Positions 25,351 to 33,119 of a stretch of DNA of 37,916 bases are shown piece after piece (positions within the stretch are counted from its first letter, which is position 1; each line of letters opens with the position of its first letter). The stretch is from the NCBI GenBank assembly GCA_002722885.1, contig PBNE01000014.1, forward strand, positions 4,161 to 42,076. Reading direction: 5' to 3'. This DNA is from Rhodospirillaceae bacterium. Its GTDB lineage: Bacteria; Pseudomonadota; Alphaproteobacteria; SP197. The notes under the pieces are model-generated. The model worked only from the letters and a program-made list of their open reading frames with translations, did no database searches and was not told the DNA's origin. Made by a program: the position numbers and the translations under genes.

Positions 25351-27174
25351 ATGGATCTGCGCAACATTGCAATCATCGCTCACGTTGACCACGGCAAGAC
25401 CACACTGGTGGATGGCCTGCTCAAGCAGTCTGGCGCCTTTCGCGACAACCAGCAGGTCGCCGAGCGCGCCATGGACAGCAACGACCTGGAGCGTGAACGC
25501 GGCATCACCATTCTCGCCAAGGCGACCTCGGTGGAATGGAACGGGACCCGTATCAACATCGTCGACACCCCGGGCCATGCCGACTTCGGGGGCGAGGTCG
25601 AGCGTATCCTGTCGATGATTGACGGTGTCTGCGTTCTGGTCGATGCCTCAGAAGGTCCCCTGCCCCAGACCAAGTTCGTGGTCGGCAAGGCTCTGCGCCT
25701 GGGTCTGCGCCCGATTGTCGTGATCAACAAGATCGACCGTCCTGACCAGCGCGCCGACGAGGTCCACAACGAGATCTTCGACCTTTTTGCCGCCCTCGAC
25801 GCAACCGACGAGCAGCTCGACTTTCCGACGCTTTTCGCATCAGCCAAACAGGGCTGGGCTAGTGAGACCCCCGATCAGCCGACCGACACGCTGGCGCCGC
25901 TGTTCGACCTGATCGTGCGCCACGTCACAGCCCCGTCCGTCGAGGTCGACGGCCCCTTCCGTATGCTGGCGACCACCCTGGAAGCCGACCCCTTTGTCGG
26001 CCGCATTCTCACGGGCCGTATCGAGTCCGGTTCGGTGAAGGTCAACCAGCAGCTCAAGGCCCTGAGCCGTGACGGCAAGGTGCTGCAGCAGGCCCGCGTG
26101 ACCAAGGTGCTGGCCTTCCGCGGCCTAGAGCGCGCGGCGATCGATCAAGCCCACGCCGGCGACATCGTCGCCATCGCCGGGTTCTCTGAGCCAACCGTGG
26201 CCGACACGCTGGTCGACATGTACGTGAGTGAGCCGATCGAATCCCAGCCGATCGACCCGCCGACACTGGCCATGACCTTCGGCATCAATGACTCGCCGCT
26301 CGCCGGCCAGGAAGGCGACAAGGTCACCAGCCGCATGATCTGGGACCGCCTCAGCCGTGAGGCCGAAGGCAACGTCGCCCTGCAGATCGGCCAGACCGAC
26401 GACAAGACCGTGTTTCAGGTTGCCGGGCGTGGCGAACTGCAGCTCGGCGTGCTGATCGAGACCATGCGCCGTGAAGGCTTCGAGCTGTCGATTGGTCGGC
26501 CCCAGGTCGTCCTGCGCGACAACCCGGAGACCGGCGTGAGCGAAGAGCCGATCGAAGAGATCGTCATCGACGTCGATGACGACTTTACGGGCTCGGTCGT
26601 CGATAAGCTGGCGAAGCGCAAGGGCGATCTGCAGGAGATGCGTCCGTCGGGCGGCGGCAAGACCCGCATGGTCTTTCACGTCCCGTCGCGCGGCATGATC
26701 GGCTACCACAACGAATTCATGACCGACACGCGCGGCACGGGGGTGATGAACCGCCTGTTCCACGGCTATGCCCCGTGGCGCGGCACGATCCCGGGCCGCC
26801 GCACCGGCACGATGATCTCCGGCGAACAGGGCGCGGCCGTGGCCTATGCCTTGTGGAACCTGGAAGACCGGGGTGCACTGTTCGTCGATCCCGGCGACAA
26901 GGTCTACAAGGGCATGATCATCGGCGAGCACAACAAGGGCGGCGATCTCGACGTCAACCCGCTCAAGGCCAAGCAGCTCACCAACTTCCGTGCTGCCGGC
27001 AAGGACGACGCGGTCCAGCTCACCACGCCAATCCGCATGACGCTGGAAAAGGCGATGACCTATATCGCCGACGATGAGCTTGTCGAGGTGACGCCGGAGA
27101 AAATCCGCCTGCGCAAACGCTGGCTCGACCCCCACGAGCGCAAGAAACGCGCCCGCCAGGCCAACGCTGCCTGA
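25351..27174 (+). CDS. typA: Translational GTPase TypA/BipA
   Basis: A ribosome-binding GTPase of the EF-G family needed under stress and low temperature. The 607-residue product has G1 AHVDHGKTT, switch II/G3 DTPGHADFGGEV, G4 NKIDRP, an EF-Tu-like domain 2, and the BipA C-terminal domain, including DEELVEVTPEKIRLRKRWLDPHERK. ATG 25351 begins MDLRNIAIIAHVDHGK, the usual family start; a five-residue earlier ATG at 25336 is less likely. Length equals the E. coli protein (607). No neighbour is functionally linked. Confidence 0.96.
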   Translation: MDLRNIAIIAHVDHGKTTLVDGLLKQSGAFRDNQQVAERAMDSNDLERERGITILAKATSVEWNGTRINIVDTPGHADFGGEVERILSMIDGVCVLVDASEGPLPQTKFVVGKALRLGLRPIVVINKIDRPDQRADEVHNEIFDLFAALDATDEQLDFPTLFASAKQGWASETPDQPTDTLAPLFDLIVRHVTAPSVEVDGPFRMLATTLEADPFVGRILTGRIESGSVKVNQQLKALSRDGKVLQQARVTKVLAFRGLERAAIDQAHAGDIVAIAGFSEPTVADTLVDMYVSEPIESQPIDPPTLAMTFGINDSPLAGQEGDKVTSRMIWDRLSREAEGNVALQIGQTDDKTVFQVAGRGELQLGVLIETMRREGFELSIGRPQVVLRDNPETGVSEEPIEEIVIDVDDDFTGSVVDKLAKRKGDLQEMRPSGGGKTRMVFHVPSRGMIGYHNEFMTDTRGTGVMNRLFHGYAPWRGTIPGRRTGTMISGEQGAAVAYALWNLEDRGALFVDPGDKVYKGMIIGEHNKGGDLDVNPLKAKQLTNFRAAGKDDAVQLTTPIRMTLEKAMTYIADDELVEVTPEKIRLRKRWLDPHERKKRARQANAA

Positions 27175-27198
27175 CCGACACCACCGTCACATCGCGCG

Positions 27199-27367
27199 TC
27201 AGGCCACCTTGTACGCCTCGTGAGTCAGGACGACGTAGAGCTTGCGGACCGGTTCCTTCACATCGCATGTGCATTTGCAGTCCCGGGGCATCATGAAGCT
27301 GTCACCAGCCTTGTAGGCCTCGACACTTCCGTCGTCATGAGGCATGGCCACGCCGCTCCATCATGGT
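27199..27367 (-). pseudogene. C-terminal remnant of a cupin-domain (EutQ/DUF861-like) protein
   Basis: The minus-strand frame ending at TGA 27199-27201 reads WSGVAMPHDDGS, then EAYKAGDSFMMPR and VKEPVRKLYVV, matching the last strands of small cupins of the EutQ type, where the second motif has GDxFxxPxG. TGA interrupts the frame immediately before WSG at about 27364, and the N-terminal half is missing because cbtA's 3' end occupies that place. The Cys-rich DCKCTC replaces the normal glycine-rich loop. A relic, no longer functional. Confidence 0.4.
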
Positions 27368-28111
27368 TCAGGCGGTCGAGGCCCGTGTCACAAAGCGTTC
27401 GTAGGACAGCCCTGCAATCCAGCCCAGAAGCGCCCAGAACACCAGGCCGGCCCCAAGCGAGGCCGAAGCGAAGTGTGCCGAAAGCTCCGGCGGAACGGGT
27501 CCGCCGAGCTCAGCCGGTTGCGGTGCGCCCACCACATGTGGAAGAACCAGCAGCACAAACCCGAGAACATTGAACGGCAGCTTCTTCACCAGCAGTAGAA
27601 GCCAAAGCCCCGCCGCCGTGCCGGCGGCCGCGAACGCCCACCAGGTCTGCCGTCCACCGATCTCGGACGCCATCGCACCGGGCACCTCCGGCGGCAGTCC
27701 CATTCCGGGCGCCAGGGCAAAGACGACAAAGCCCGCCACACCCCACATCAGTCCCGTGCGGCCGTCGACCTCACGGCCGCGCAGGTAGAAGGCGGCGACC
27801 AGCAGTGCGGCGTAGGCCACGCCGGTGATAACATTGCTCAACAAGGTGAAGAGGCTGCGCTCGAACCCGTCCTGGGGCCCCCAGGCTTCCTCTCCGTCTT
27901 CGTGTACCTCATCGCCGTGGACCAGATAGAACTGGCCTCCGGCAACCTCGTCGGTCCAAATCAGTGTTGCGTGATCTGCTTCGCCGCCTCCACCTTCGTA
28001 GAGTTCGGCATGCAGGATGATCGGTGTTGTGGTGAACTCGTGCACCACAGAAATCAGGACGCCCGCCAGAACCCCCGATAACAACACCGCGGTCAGCAGC
28101 CGGCCAATCAT
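27368..28111 (-). CDS. cbtA: CbtA family cobalt transporter subunit
   Basis: A 247-residue membrane protein. The N-terminal signal/TM segment MIGRLLTAVLLSGVLAGVLISVVHE is followed by a periplasmic loop with HAELYEGGGGEADHATL and HGDEVHEDGEEAWGP, His and acidic residues that may bind metal. There are then four or five further TM segments, including WWAFAAAGTAAGLWLLLLV. It matches the CbtA cobalt-transport family found next to CbtB under cobalamin riboswitches. It begins 12 bases downstream of the cbtB stop. Probable role: cobalt uptake for B12 synthesis. Direct regulation comes from the riboswitch at about 28361-28540. Confidence 0.88.
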   Translation of the reverse strand: MIGRLLTAVLLSGVLAGVLISVVHEFTTTPIILHAELYEGGGGEADHATLIWTDEVAGGQFYLVHGDEVHEDGEEAWGPQDGFERSLFTLLSNVITGVAYAALLVAAFYLRGREVDGRTGLMWGVAGFVVFALAPGMGLPPEVPGAMASEIGGRQTWWAFAAAGTAAGLWLLLLVKKLPFNVLGFVLLVLPHVVGAPQPAELGGPVPPELSAHFASASLGAGLVFWALLGWIAGLSYERFVTRASTA

Positions 28112-28123
28112 GTGGCTAGCACC

Positions 28124-28306
28124 CTAGTGACAGGGGAAAGCGAACGAGTGACGTCCGTCGTGGGCAGCGTTGTGCAGCACATCCGGCTGGGCAAAGCCCA
28201 CGCCATAGAGCAGGAACACACCCAGCATCGCCAGGATCATAACAGGAATGGCCCGCTCCGCGACCGACTGGGCCGCGATGGAAGCTTTGAGAACATTGTC
28301 GGACAT
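28124..28306 (-). CDS. cbtB: CbtB family small cobalt transporter subunit
   Basis: A 60-residue single-TM protein. A helix (IPVMILAMLGVFLLYGVGF) is followed by a His-rich C-terminus with HNAAHDGRH and a final Cys-His, suited to metal binding and typical of CbtB. ATG 28306 is preceded by the strong site GGAGGGTGAT. It is the first gene after the cobalamin riboswitch and precedes cbtA. Confidence 0.88.
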   Translation of the reverse strand: MSDNVLKASIAAQSVAERAIPVMILAMLGVFLLYGVGFAQPDVLHNAAHDGRHSFAFPCH

Positions 28307-28360
28307 ATCACCCTCCGTGAAATTCAGTCCGTGAAAGACATGACACCCGAAAGCGCCGGT

Positions 28361-28540
28361 TGCGGTGGCAGGTCTCCTGGCTTGCGGGTCGTCGTCGGGG
28401 CGTCCGGCCTTCCCGGAGTTACCAGTGGCGCTCATCAACGCCCGACTCACCGCTCACAGTTGCGGGGGCAGCCAAGGCACGGGATCCCGAATTGGGTCGA
28501 CCCCTTCCCTGTTCCCTTTTGATCCCCGAGCTCTCCTGTC
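28361..28540 (-). ncRNA. Cobalamin (AdoCbl) riboswitch controlling cbtB-cbtA
   Basis: On the minus strand, reading towards cbtB, the order is AAAAGGGAACAGGG, then GCTGCCCCCGCAACTGT (B12-box core), GCCACTGG, GGGAAGGC and AAGCCAGGAGACCTGCC. This is the conserved core of cobalamin riboswitches. It ends about 55 bases before cbtB. High B12 would be expected to lower expression of the cobalt uptake genes. The switching mechanism (start-site masking or termination) cannot be decided by eye. Confidence 0.92.
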
Positions 28541-28710
28541 CAGCTCATCTGGGGAACCACCAGCCGGAACTATGCAGAACATGGGCTTGCGCTGTCAATC
28601 ACAAGGCAGGCCTGAGGTGGCGAAGTCGTGATCAGACGATGGGTATCCTGTTACTTCCGTGCTTTGTAAGCTTGCCGATACAAACTGACGGACCGCCATG
28701 GAGGCCAAAC

Positions 28711-29193
28711 ATGACCAGTATGCCCCGTATCGTTGCTCTCGCCCTTTACCTTTCCCTCAGCGCCACGCCGGCCCTCGCCGCAGGCAGCAGCACAACCGAG
28801 ACGACCAACACCTATTCCGACAGCGCGACGACCCAGGCGTTCAAGGACGGTGAAGATGCCGTGGCGGCCGAGAACTGGGCCCTGGCGATCGGTCACTTTC
28901 AGGAAGCCGTGACGCTCGACCCCGGCAGTGCAGATGCGTTCAACATGCTGGCCTACAGCCAGCGTCAGGCCGGTGATCTCGAGAGCGCCTTTGCCAATTA
29001 CGAGAAGGCGCTGGCGATCGATCCAGATCACGAGGACGCGCGCGAGTATCTGGGCGAAGCCTATCTGCAGGCCGGCAATCTGGACGGCGCACTGGAACAG
29101 CTCGAAGCACTCGACGAGATCTGCTGGCTGGGCTGTGATGCCCACCGTGAACTCGAAGCCGCCATTGAAGCCTATCGCGCCGACAACGGTTGA
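28711..29193 (+). CDS. Secreted/periplasmic TPR-repeat protein
   Basis: A 160-residue protein with an N-terminal signal peptide (MTSMPRIVALALYLSLSATPALA, cleavage after residue 23). Tandem tetratricopeptide repeats follow from about residue 53 (WALAIGHFQEAVTLDPGSADAFNMLAY, then FANYEKALAIDPDHEDAREYLGEAYLQAG). Start ATG 28711 follows GGAGG with a seven-base spacer. Two Cys near the end (ICWLGCDAHREL) could form a disulfide. It is a protein-interaction scaffold; its partner is unknown. Divergent from the riboswitch/cbt operon. Confidence 0.82.
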   Translation: MTSMPRIVALALYLSLSATPALAAGSSTTETTNTYSDSATTQAFKDGEDAVAAENWALAIGHFQEAVTLDPGSADAFNMLAYSQRQAGDLESAFANYEKALAIDPDHEDAREYLGEAYLQAGNLDGALEQLEALDEICWLGCDAHRELEAAIEAYRADNG

Positions 29194-29329
29194 GTTGGGC
29201 TTCGGCAGCATTGTGGAGTGCGGCTGACCGGCGATACCATCACCGCCTGACAAAAGGCGTGATGATGATGAACCTTGAAGCAACACGATGCCGGGTTGAT
29301 TGTGGCCCCTCCCGACGGAGGGGGCGGCT

Positions 29330-29887
29330 ATGAGCGGAGAACCTTGGCCCGCGCCTCCAGGTCCGATCGTGATGCCCTTCAAGGGTGTCTGGCCCAGGGT
29401 TGACGACAGAGCTTTGATTCTGCCAAACGCCGCCGTAATCGGTGATGTCACGCTGGGTCCGGATTCGAGCGTGTGGTTCAGCGCCGTGATTCGTGGTGAT
29501 GACGGCCCGATCACGATCGGCCGGGGCAGCAACGTGCAGGACGGCTGTGTCGTCCATGTCAGCACCGAGTTTCCAACGGTAATCGGCGACTGGGTGACGC
29601 TTGGACACAATGTCCACCTCCATGCCTGCACTCTCGAGGACGAAACCTTGATCGGCTCCAGCGCCACAGTGCTGGATGGCGCGGTGGTCGAGCGCCACGG
29701 CCAGGTCGCTGCCGGTGCTCTGGTTGCCCCCGGCAAGATCGTGCGCGCCGGAGAACTCTGGGCCGGAGTTCCTGCGAAGAAGCTTCGGGACCTCTCTGAC
29801 GAGGAACGCCGAGGCATCAAGGAAAACGCTGTGTGGTACACCCACGAACTACCAGCTTACCGTGCGCAGATGGAGACAGGATCATGA
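29330..29887 (+). CDS. Gamma-carbonic anhydrase-like hexapeptide-repeat protein
   Basis: A 185-residue left-handed beta-helix protein. The metal-binding histidines are in CVVHVS and GHNVHLHAC, as in gamma-carbonic anhydrases, and a C-terminal helix (SDEERRGIKENAVWYTHEL) packs on the helix. ATG 29330 has GGAGGGGG upstream. It overlaps the following SDR by ATGA, so it is the first gene of a two-gene unit. Many such proteins (YrdA/PaaY/CaiE-like) are thioesterases or metal-binding proteins without carbonic anhydrase activity, so activity is uncertain. Confidence 0.85.
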   Translation: MSGEPWPAPPGPIVMPFKGVWPRVDDRALILPNAAVIGDVTLGPDSSVWFSAVIRGDDGPITIGRGSNVQDGCVVHVSTEFPTVIGDWVTLGHNVHLHACTLEDETLIGSSATVLDGAVVERHGQVAAGALVAPGKIVRAGELWAGVPAKKLRDLSDEERRGIKENAVWYTHELPAYRAQMETGS

Positions 29888-30578
29888 GTTTCGAAGGACT
29901 GCGTGTTCTGATCACCGAATCGACCCGGGGCATCGGCAAAGCCGCGGCCATCGCCTTTCTCGAACGCGGCGCCATGGTCGCGATTAACGGTCGCCGTGAT
30001 GGCGATGTCGCAGAGGCTATGACGGAACTGGGTGCCCACAGCCTGGTCGCTACCCCCGGCGATCTCGGTACGGCCGATGGCGCACACAACGTCGTCAACA
30101 CGGCCATCAACGGACTCGGCGGCCTCGATGTTCGGGTCAACAACACCGGCGTTTTCGACAACGGCCCGATCGAGAACGTCAGTGAAGAGATCTATGACTG
30201 GATGATGGATATCGCGTCAAAGGTCCGTTCTTTGCGACCCAGGCCGCCGTTCCCGAGCTGCGCCGCAGCAGGGGTGCCGTCGTGATGACTGCATCGGAAT
30301 CGGGACTTTTGGGCAACAAGAACTCGGCGCTCTACTGCACGTCGAAGGGTGCGGTGGTGAACATGACGCGGGCCTTCGCCCACGACCTTACACCTGAGGT
30401 TCGCGTAAACGCGGTGTGCCCCGGTGCCGTGATGACCGACATGTTGGGCGGCGACAGTCCTGAGTATCTCGAAGAGCTCAACAACTTCTCGCCGATGAAG
30501 CGGATCGCCGATCCCACCCAGCGCTTCATGACGGGCGCTCTGCTTTCAATCGACGGCGGCGCCACCGCTAGCCGCTAG
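29884..30578 (+). pseudogene. SDR family oxidoreductase with -1 frameshift
   Basis: ATG 29884 (ATGA overlap with the gamma-CA stop) encodes MSFEGLRVLITESTRGIGKA. The first glycine of the cofactor loop TGxxxGIG is replaced by Glu, and NNAG is NNTG. The frame leads to YDWMMDI, after which the expected VKGPFFATQAAVPELRR is found only in the other frame, consistent with a one-base loss at about 30213. That frame continues YCTSKGAVV (Tyr/Lys), AVCPGAVMTDM and LSIDGGA to TAG 30576-30578. Restored length about 231 residues. Two changed key residues plus a frameshift point to decay rather than only a read error. A fragment starting at 30282 could be made but would lack the cofactor site. Confidence 0.7.
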
Positions 30579-30582
30579 CGTT

Positions 30583-30933
30583 CTACTTGGCGGCCACGCA
30601 CTGGATTTCGACCAGGAACTCCGGTGCGGCCAAGGGTGCACCAACACAAGCGCGGCATGGCTTGTTGTCGGCGTCGATCCACGGTGTGTAGACCTCGTTC
30701 ATATCGGCCCAGGTCGCCATGTCCGTGAGCCAGATCATGACAGTCAGGAGTTTTGATTTACTGGTGCCGCAGGCCGCCAGCGTGGCATCGATCTGATTCA
30801 GGATATCCCGAGTCTGCCCCTTCACATCAAGCGAGCTGTCGGATGCGACCTTGCCCGAGAGATAGACGGTGTCGCCGTGGATGACCGCACCGCTGAAAAG
30901 CGCGCCGGGCTCAAGACGTTGAATGTCGGACAT
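30583..30933 (-). CDS. RidA (YjgF/YER057c/UK114) family protein
   Basis: A 116-residue protein with the RidA fold, MSDIQRLEPGALFSGAVIHGDTVYLSGKVA at the start. Arg94 in KPCRACVGAP corresponds to the catalytic Arg of enamine/imine deaminases, followed by VEIQCVA. It would hydrolyse reactive 2-aminoacrylate-type intermediates, or a relative thereof. ATG 30933 has AAGGGAA upstream. It is divergent from the UGSC pair; 82 bases lie between the starts and probably hold both promoters. Confidence 0.88.
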   Translation of the reverse strand: MSDIQRLEPGALFSGAVIHGDTVYLSGKVASDSSLDVKGQTRDILNQIDATLAACGTSKSKLLTVMIWLTDMATWADMNEVYTPWIDADNKPCRACVGAPLAAPEFLVEIQCVAAK

Positions 30934-31015
30934 GATATTTCCCTTTGGACTTTGGTTGTCGGTCGAGGGATCGTAGCATCCCCGACCGACAAGTCTGTAG
31001 CCAAGGACCGGCATC

Positions 31016-32434
31016 ATGAAGTTTCCCGACGACGGCCTGATCCTCGTGCTGAAGGAGGACTGTCCGACCTGCCGCCTGATCGAAACGGTGGCGACCGAGC
31101 TCCAGCAGCGTGGTGACCTCAAGGCGATCTATAGCCAGGACAACCCCGCTTTTCCGGCAGGTCTGGACGTCGCTGACGATGGGAAGCTCGAAGCATCGTT
31201 TCACCTTGGAACCGATATCGTCCCAACCCTGATCCGCCGTGAAGATGGCAGGGAGACCGCACGTGTCATCGGTTGGCACCGAGGTGAGTGGCAGAACATC
31301 ACCGGCGTGAACGATCTCGGCTGCGATCTCCCGGACGAACGACCCGGTTGCGGCTCGCTTTCCGTGGCACCGGGTATGGCCGAGGAACTCCAGGCCCGGT
31401 TCGGCGATACCGACCTCGAGGCCCGCGCGGTCGATATCGACTTCCCCGACGATCCCATCGAACAGGCCTTCGACCGGGGCTGGAGCGATGGCCTGCCGGT
31501 CGTACCGCCGACGCCCGCGCGGGTGCTTAGGATGTTGCAAGGCACCTCACGGCAACCGAACGAAATTCTGGGAACAATCCCGCCGTCCGGTGCGGTCTGC
31601 ACTGTCGAAAAGGCTGCAATCAACGCCGTTATGGCCGGATGCCGCCCCGAGTACTTTCGCGTGGTGCTGGCCGCGCTCGACGCTGCGATGGACCCCGACT
31701 TCGCCTGGCAGGGCCTGATGTCGACCACCATGGGCGCTGGTGTCTGTGTCGTGGTGAACGGCCCTGTGGCGCGCCGGATCGGCATGAACGCACAGCATGG
31801 CGCCCTGGGGCACGGCAACCGTGCCAACGCCACGATCGCCCGCGCACTGCAACTGATGGTGATCAACCTTGGGGGCGCAGTGCCCGGCGGCACGGACCGC
31901 TCGACCCACGGCCACCCCGGCAAGTTCGGCCTGTGTTTTGCCGAGGACGAAACCGACGAAGCCTGGCAGGCCCTGGCGCAGTCGCGGGGCATAGAGGCCG
32001 GGAAGTCAGCGGTCACCATCTTCGGCTTCTGCGGCACAAGCATCAACAACACCGAAACGGTACGTGATGCCGAAACGCTGACCGAGTCGCTGTCGCTCTG
32101 CCTGAACGGCTTCTATCACCCGCATCATGCCGGCGGCGGCCTCGCCGCCATGCTGGTGCTCTCCGGCGAATACTGGGGCATCTACCAGCGCGAGGGATGG
32201 GATCGCGAACGGATTCACAGCACTCTCCTCGACTGCACGAAACGCAGTGCTGCTGACATCAAAGCAGGTTCCGTCGCACACTCGCAGGGCAGCGATCTGA
32301 TCCCGAAGTTCGATCCCGGCGATCTTGTGCTCGTCCGCACCGGTAGCAATGCGGGCCTCTTCTCGACTATCATTCACGGATGGGGAAGCGGCCCCACCGG
32401 CAGCCAACCCGTCACAAGGGAGATCGCCCCATGA
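31016..32434 (+). CDS. Thioredoxin-like N-terminal domain fused to a conserved large domain; UGSC selenoprotein partner
   Basis: A 472-residue protein. The N-terminal ~90 residues are thioredoxin/glutaredoxin-like, with the dithiol motif CPTC at residues 16-19 (LILVLKEDCPTCRLI) and a cis-Pro-type segment (DIVPTL). The C-terminal part is a large conserved domain of unknown chemistry (SDGLPVVPPTPARVLRML, VEKAAINAVMAG, GHGNRANATIARALQL, THGHPGKFGLCFAEDE). It contains many His and Cys residues. In my recollection it occurs beside or fused to UGSC proteins, a pairing not verified here. ATG 31016 follows AAGGA. Its TGA shares ATGA with the next gene, so the two are translationally coupled. Likely a redox pair: the CPTC protein may reduce or couple to the selenoprotein. 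Confidence 0.8.
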   Translation: MKFPDDGLILVLKEDCPTCRLIETVATELQQRGDLKAIYSQDNPAFPAGLDVADDGKLEASFHLGTDIVPTLIRREDGRETARVIGWHRGEWQNITGVNDLGCDLPDERPGCGSLSVAPGMAEELQARFGDTDLEARAVDIDFPDDPIEQAFDRGWSDGLPVVPPTPARVLRMLQGTSRQPNEILGTIPPSGAVCTVEKAAINAVMAGCRPEYFRVVLAALDAAMDPDFAWQGLMSTTMGAGVCVVVNGPVARRIGMNAQHGALGHGNRANATIARALQLMVINLGGAVPGGTDRSTHGHPGKFGLCFAEDETDEAWQALAQSRGIEAGKSAVTIFGFCGTSINNTETVRDAETLTESLSLCLNGFYHPHHAGGGLAAMLVLSGEYWGIYQREGWDRERIHSTLLDCTKRSAADIKAGSVAHSQGSDLIPKFDPGDLVLVRTGSNAGLFSTIIHGWGSGPTGSQPVTREIAP

Positions 32435-32964
32435 ACCAGAGCACCACCCTGCTCGATCCGACCTCGGAACGGTCGGGCGGGATGCGCAGCAGAACAGCAC
32501 CGCCACCGTCTCTCAATGGCCTGACGATCGGCCTGCTCGACATCAACAAACGTCAGGGCGATAAGTTTCTCGACCGCCTGGAAGCCCGCTTCGGCCAGCA
32601 CGGCATCAAGGTCGAGCGTTTCGCCAAGGAAACCTTCGCCAAGAAGGCCTCCGATGAGGTCATCGCCACACTGGCCGAACGATGCGACATCGTCGTCGAG
32701 GCCCTGGCCGATTGAGGCTCCTGTACGTCGTGCAGTCTGCAAGACATGCTGGAGATTGATCTAAAGGGCCTTCCCGCCGTGGCGCTGTTTTCGGAAGAGT
32801 TCCGCTCAGGCGTCGAAGCCTGGCGCGATACCCAGGGCTTTGATGCGGCAGCGGTCTATGTTCGCCATCCGATCCAGCCCTTGCTGGAAGACGAGGTTCA
32901 CGCCCGCGCTGACGAGGCCTTCGACGAGGTGATCGGCGCCATCACGGCCCAGGCCCCGAACTGA
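32431..32964 (+). CDS. UGSC family selenoprotein with in-frame TGA decoded as selenocysteine
   Basis: ATG 32431 overlaps the upstream stop. The frame reads 94 codons, then TGA at 32713-32715, then GSCTSCSLQDMLE and further coding sequence to TGA 32962-32964: 177 residues with selenocysteine at 95. The context ALAD-U-GSCTSC is the defining motif of the UGSC selenoprotein family, a small redox protein with a Sec and several Cys. A hairpin resembling a bacterial SECIS begins directly after TGA (see separate entry). Coding-like sequence and family pattern continue through TGA without frameshift, so truncation at residue 94 is unlikely. No selABCD genes are in the window, so selenium use in this genome must be checked. 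A Cys variant is common in relatives. Enzymatic role unknown. Confidence 0.85.
32713..32754 (+). promoter_or_regulatory. Candidate bacterial SECIS hairpin after the UGSC TGA codon
   Basis: Following TGA (32713-32715) are arms CTCC (32718-32721)/GGAG (32751-32754), an imperfect middle stem (GTA with TGC or wobble pairs), GTC/GAC, one G-A mismatch, and TGCA/TGCA closing a three-base loop GTC (32735-32737). The loop begins with G and lies 19 bases beyond the TGA, within the range known for SelB-binding SECIS elements. Folding was done by eye. Confidence 0.6.
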
Positions 32965-32965
32965 T

Positions 32966-33110
32966 TCAGTCAAACTGACGCAGCTTCACGGGCCGTCGTT
33001 TCCTGCCCCAGCGCCCCGGTGGTCCATCGAAGACGCTGCGGCACAGTGTGCGGCATTTGGCACAGCGCCCGTCGGAGGTCAGGCCCCAGACCGCAAGTTC
33101 GTTCCAGTAT
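32966..33110 (-). pseudogene. C-terminal remnant of an AmmeMemoRadiSam-type radical SAM protein
   Basis: The last 45 codons before TGA 32966-32968 on the minus strand read ELAVWGLTSDGRCAKC, then FDGPPGRWGRKRRPVKLRQF. This is the zinc-ribbon-like tail I associate with the radical SAM enzyme of the AmmeMemoRadiSam system (DGRCxxCG...FDGPxGxWGxRRxPVRL). The SAM-cluster domain is missing, and the fragment adjoins the CHASE4 remnant at about 33118 in another frame. The Gly after the second Cys is Arg here. Assigned from memory of the motif. Confidence 0.4.
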
Positions 33111-33119
33111 GGGCTGCAG

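Noticed and set aside
32431..32715. Truncated 94-residue protein ending at TGA plus a separate downstream gene
   Set aside because: Same frame, UGSC context and hairpin make selenocysteine decoding more likely than two genes.
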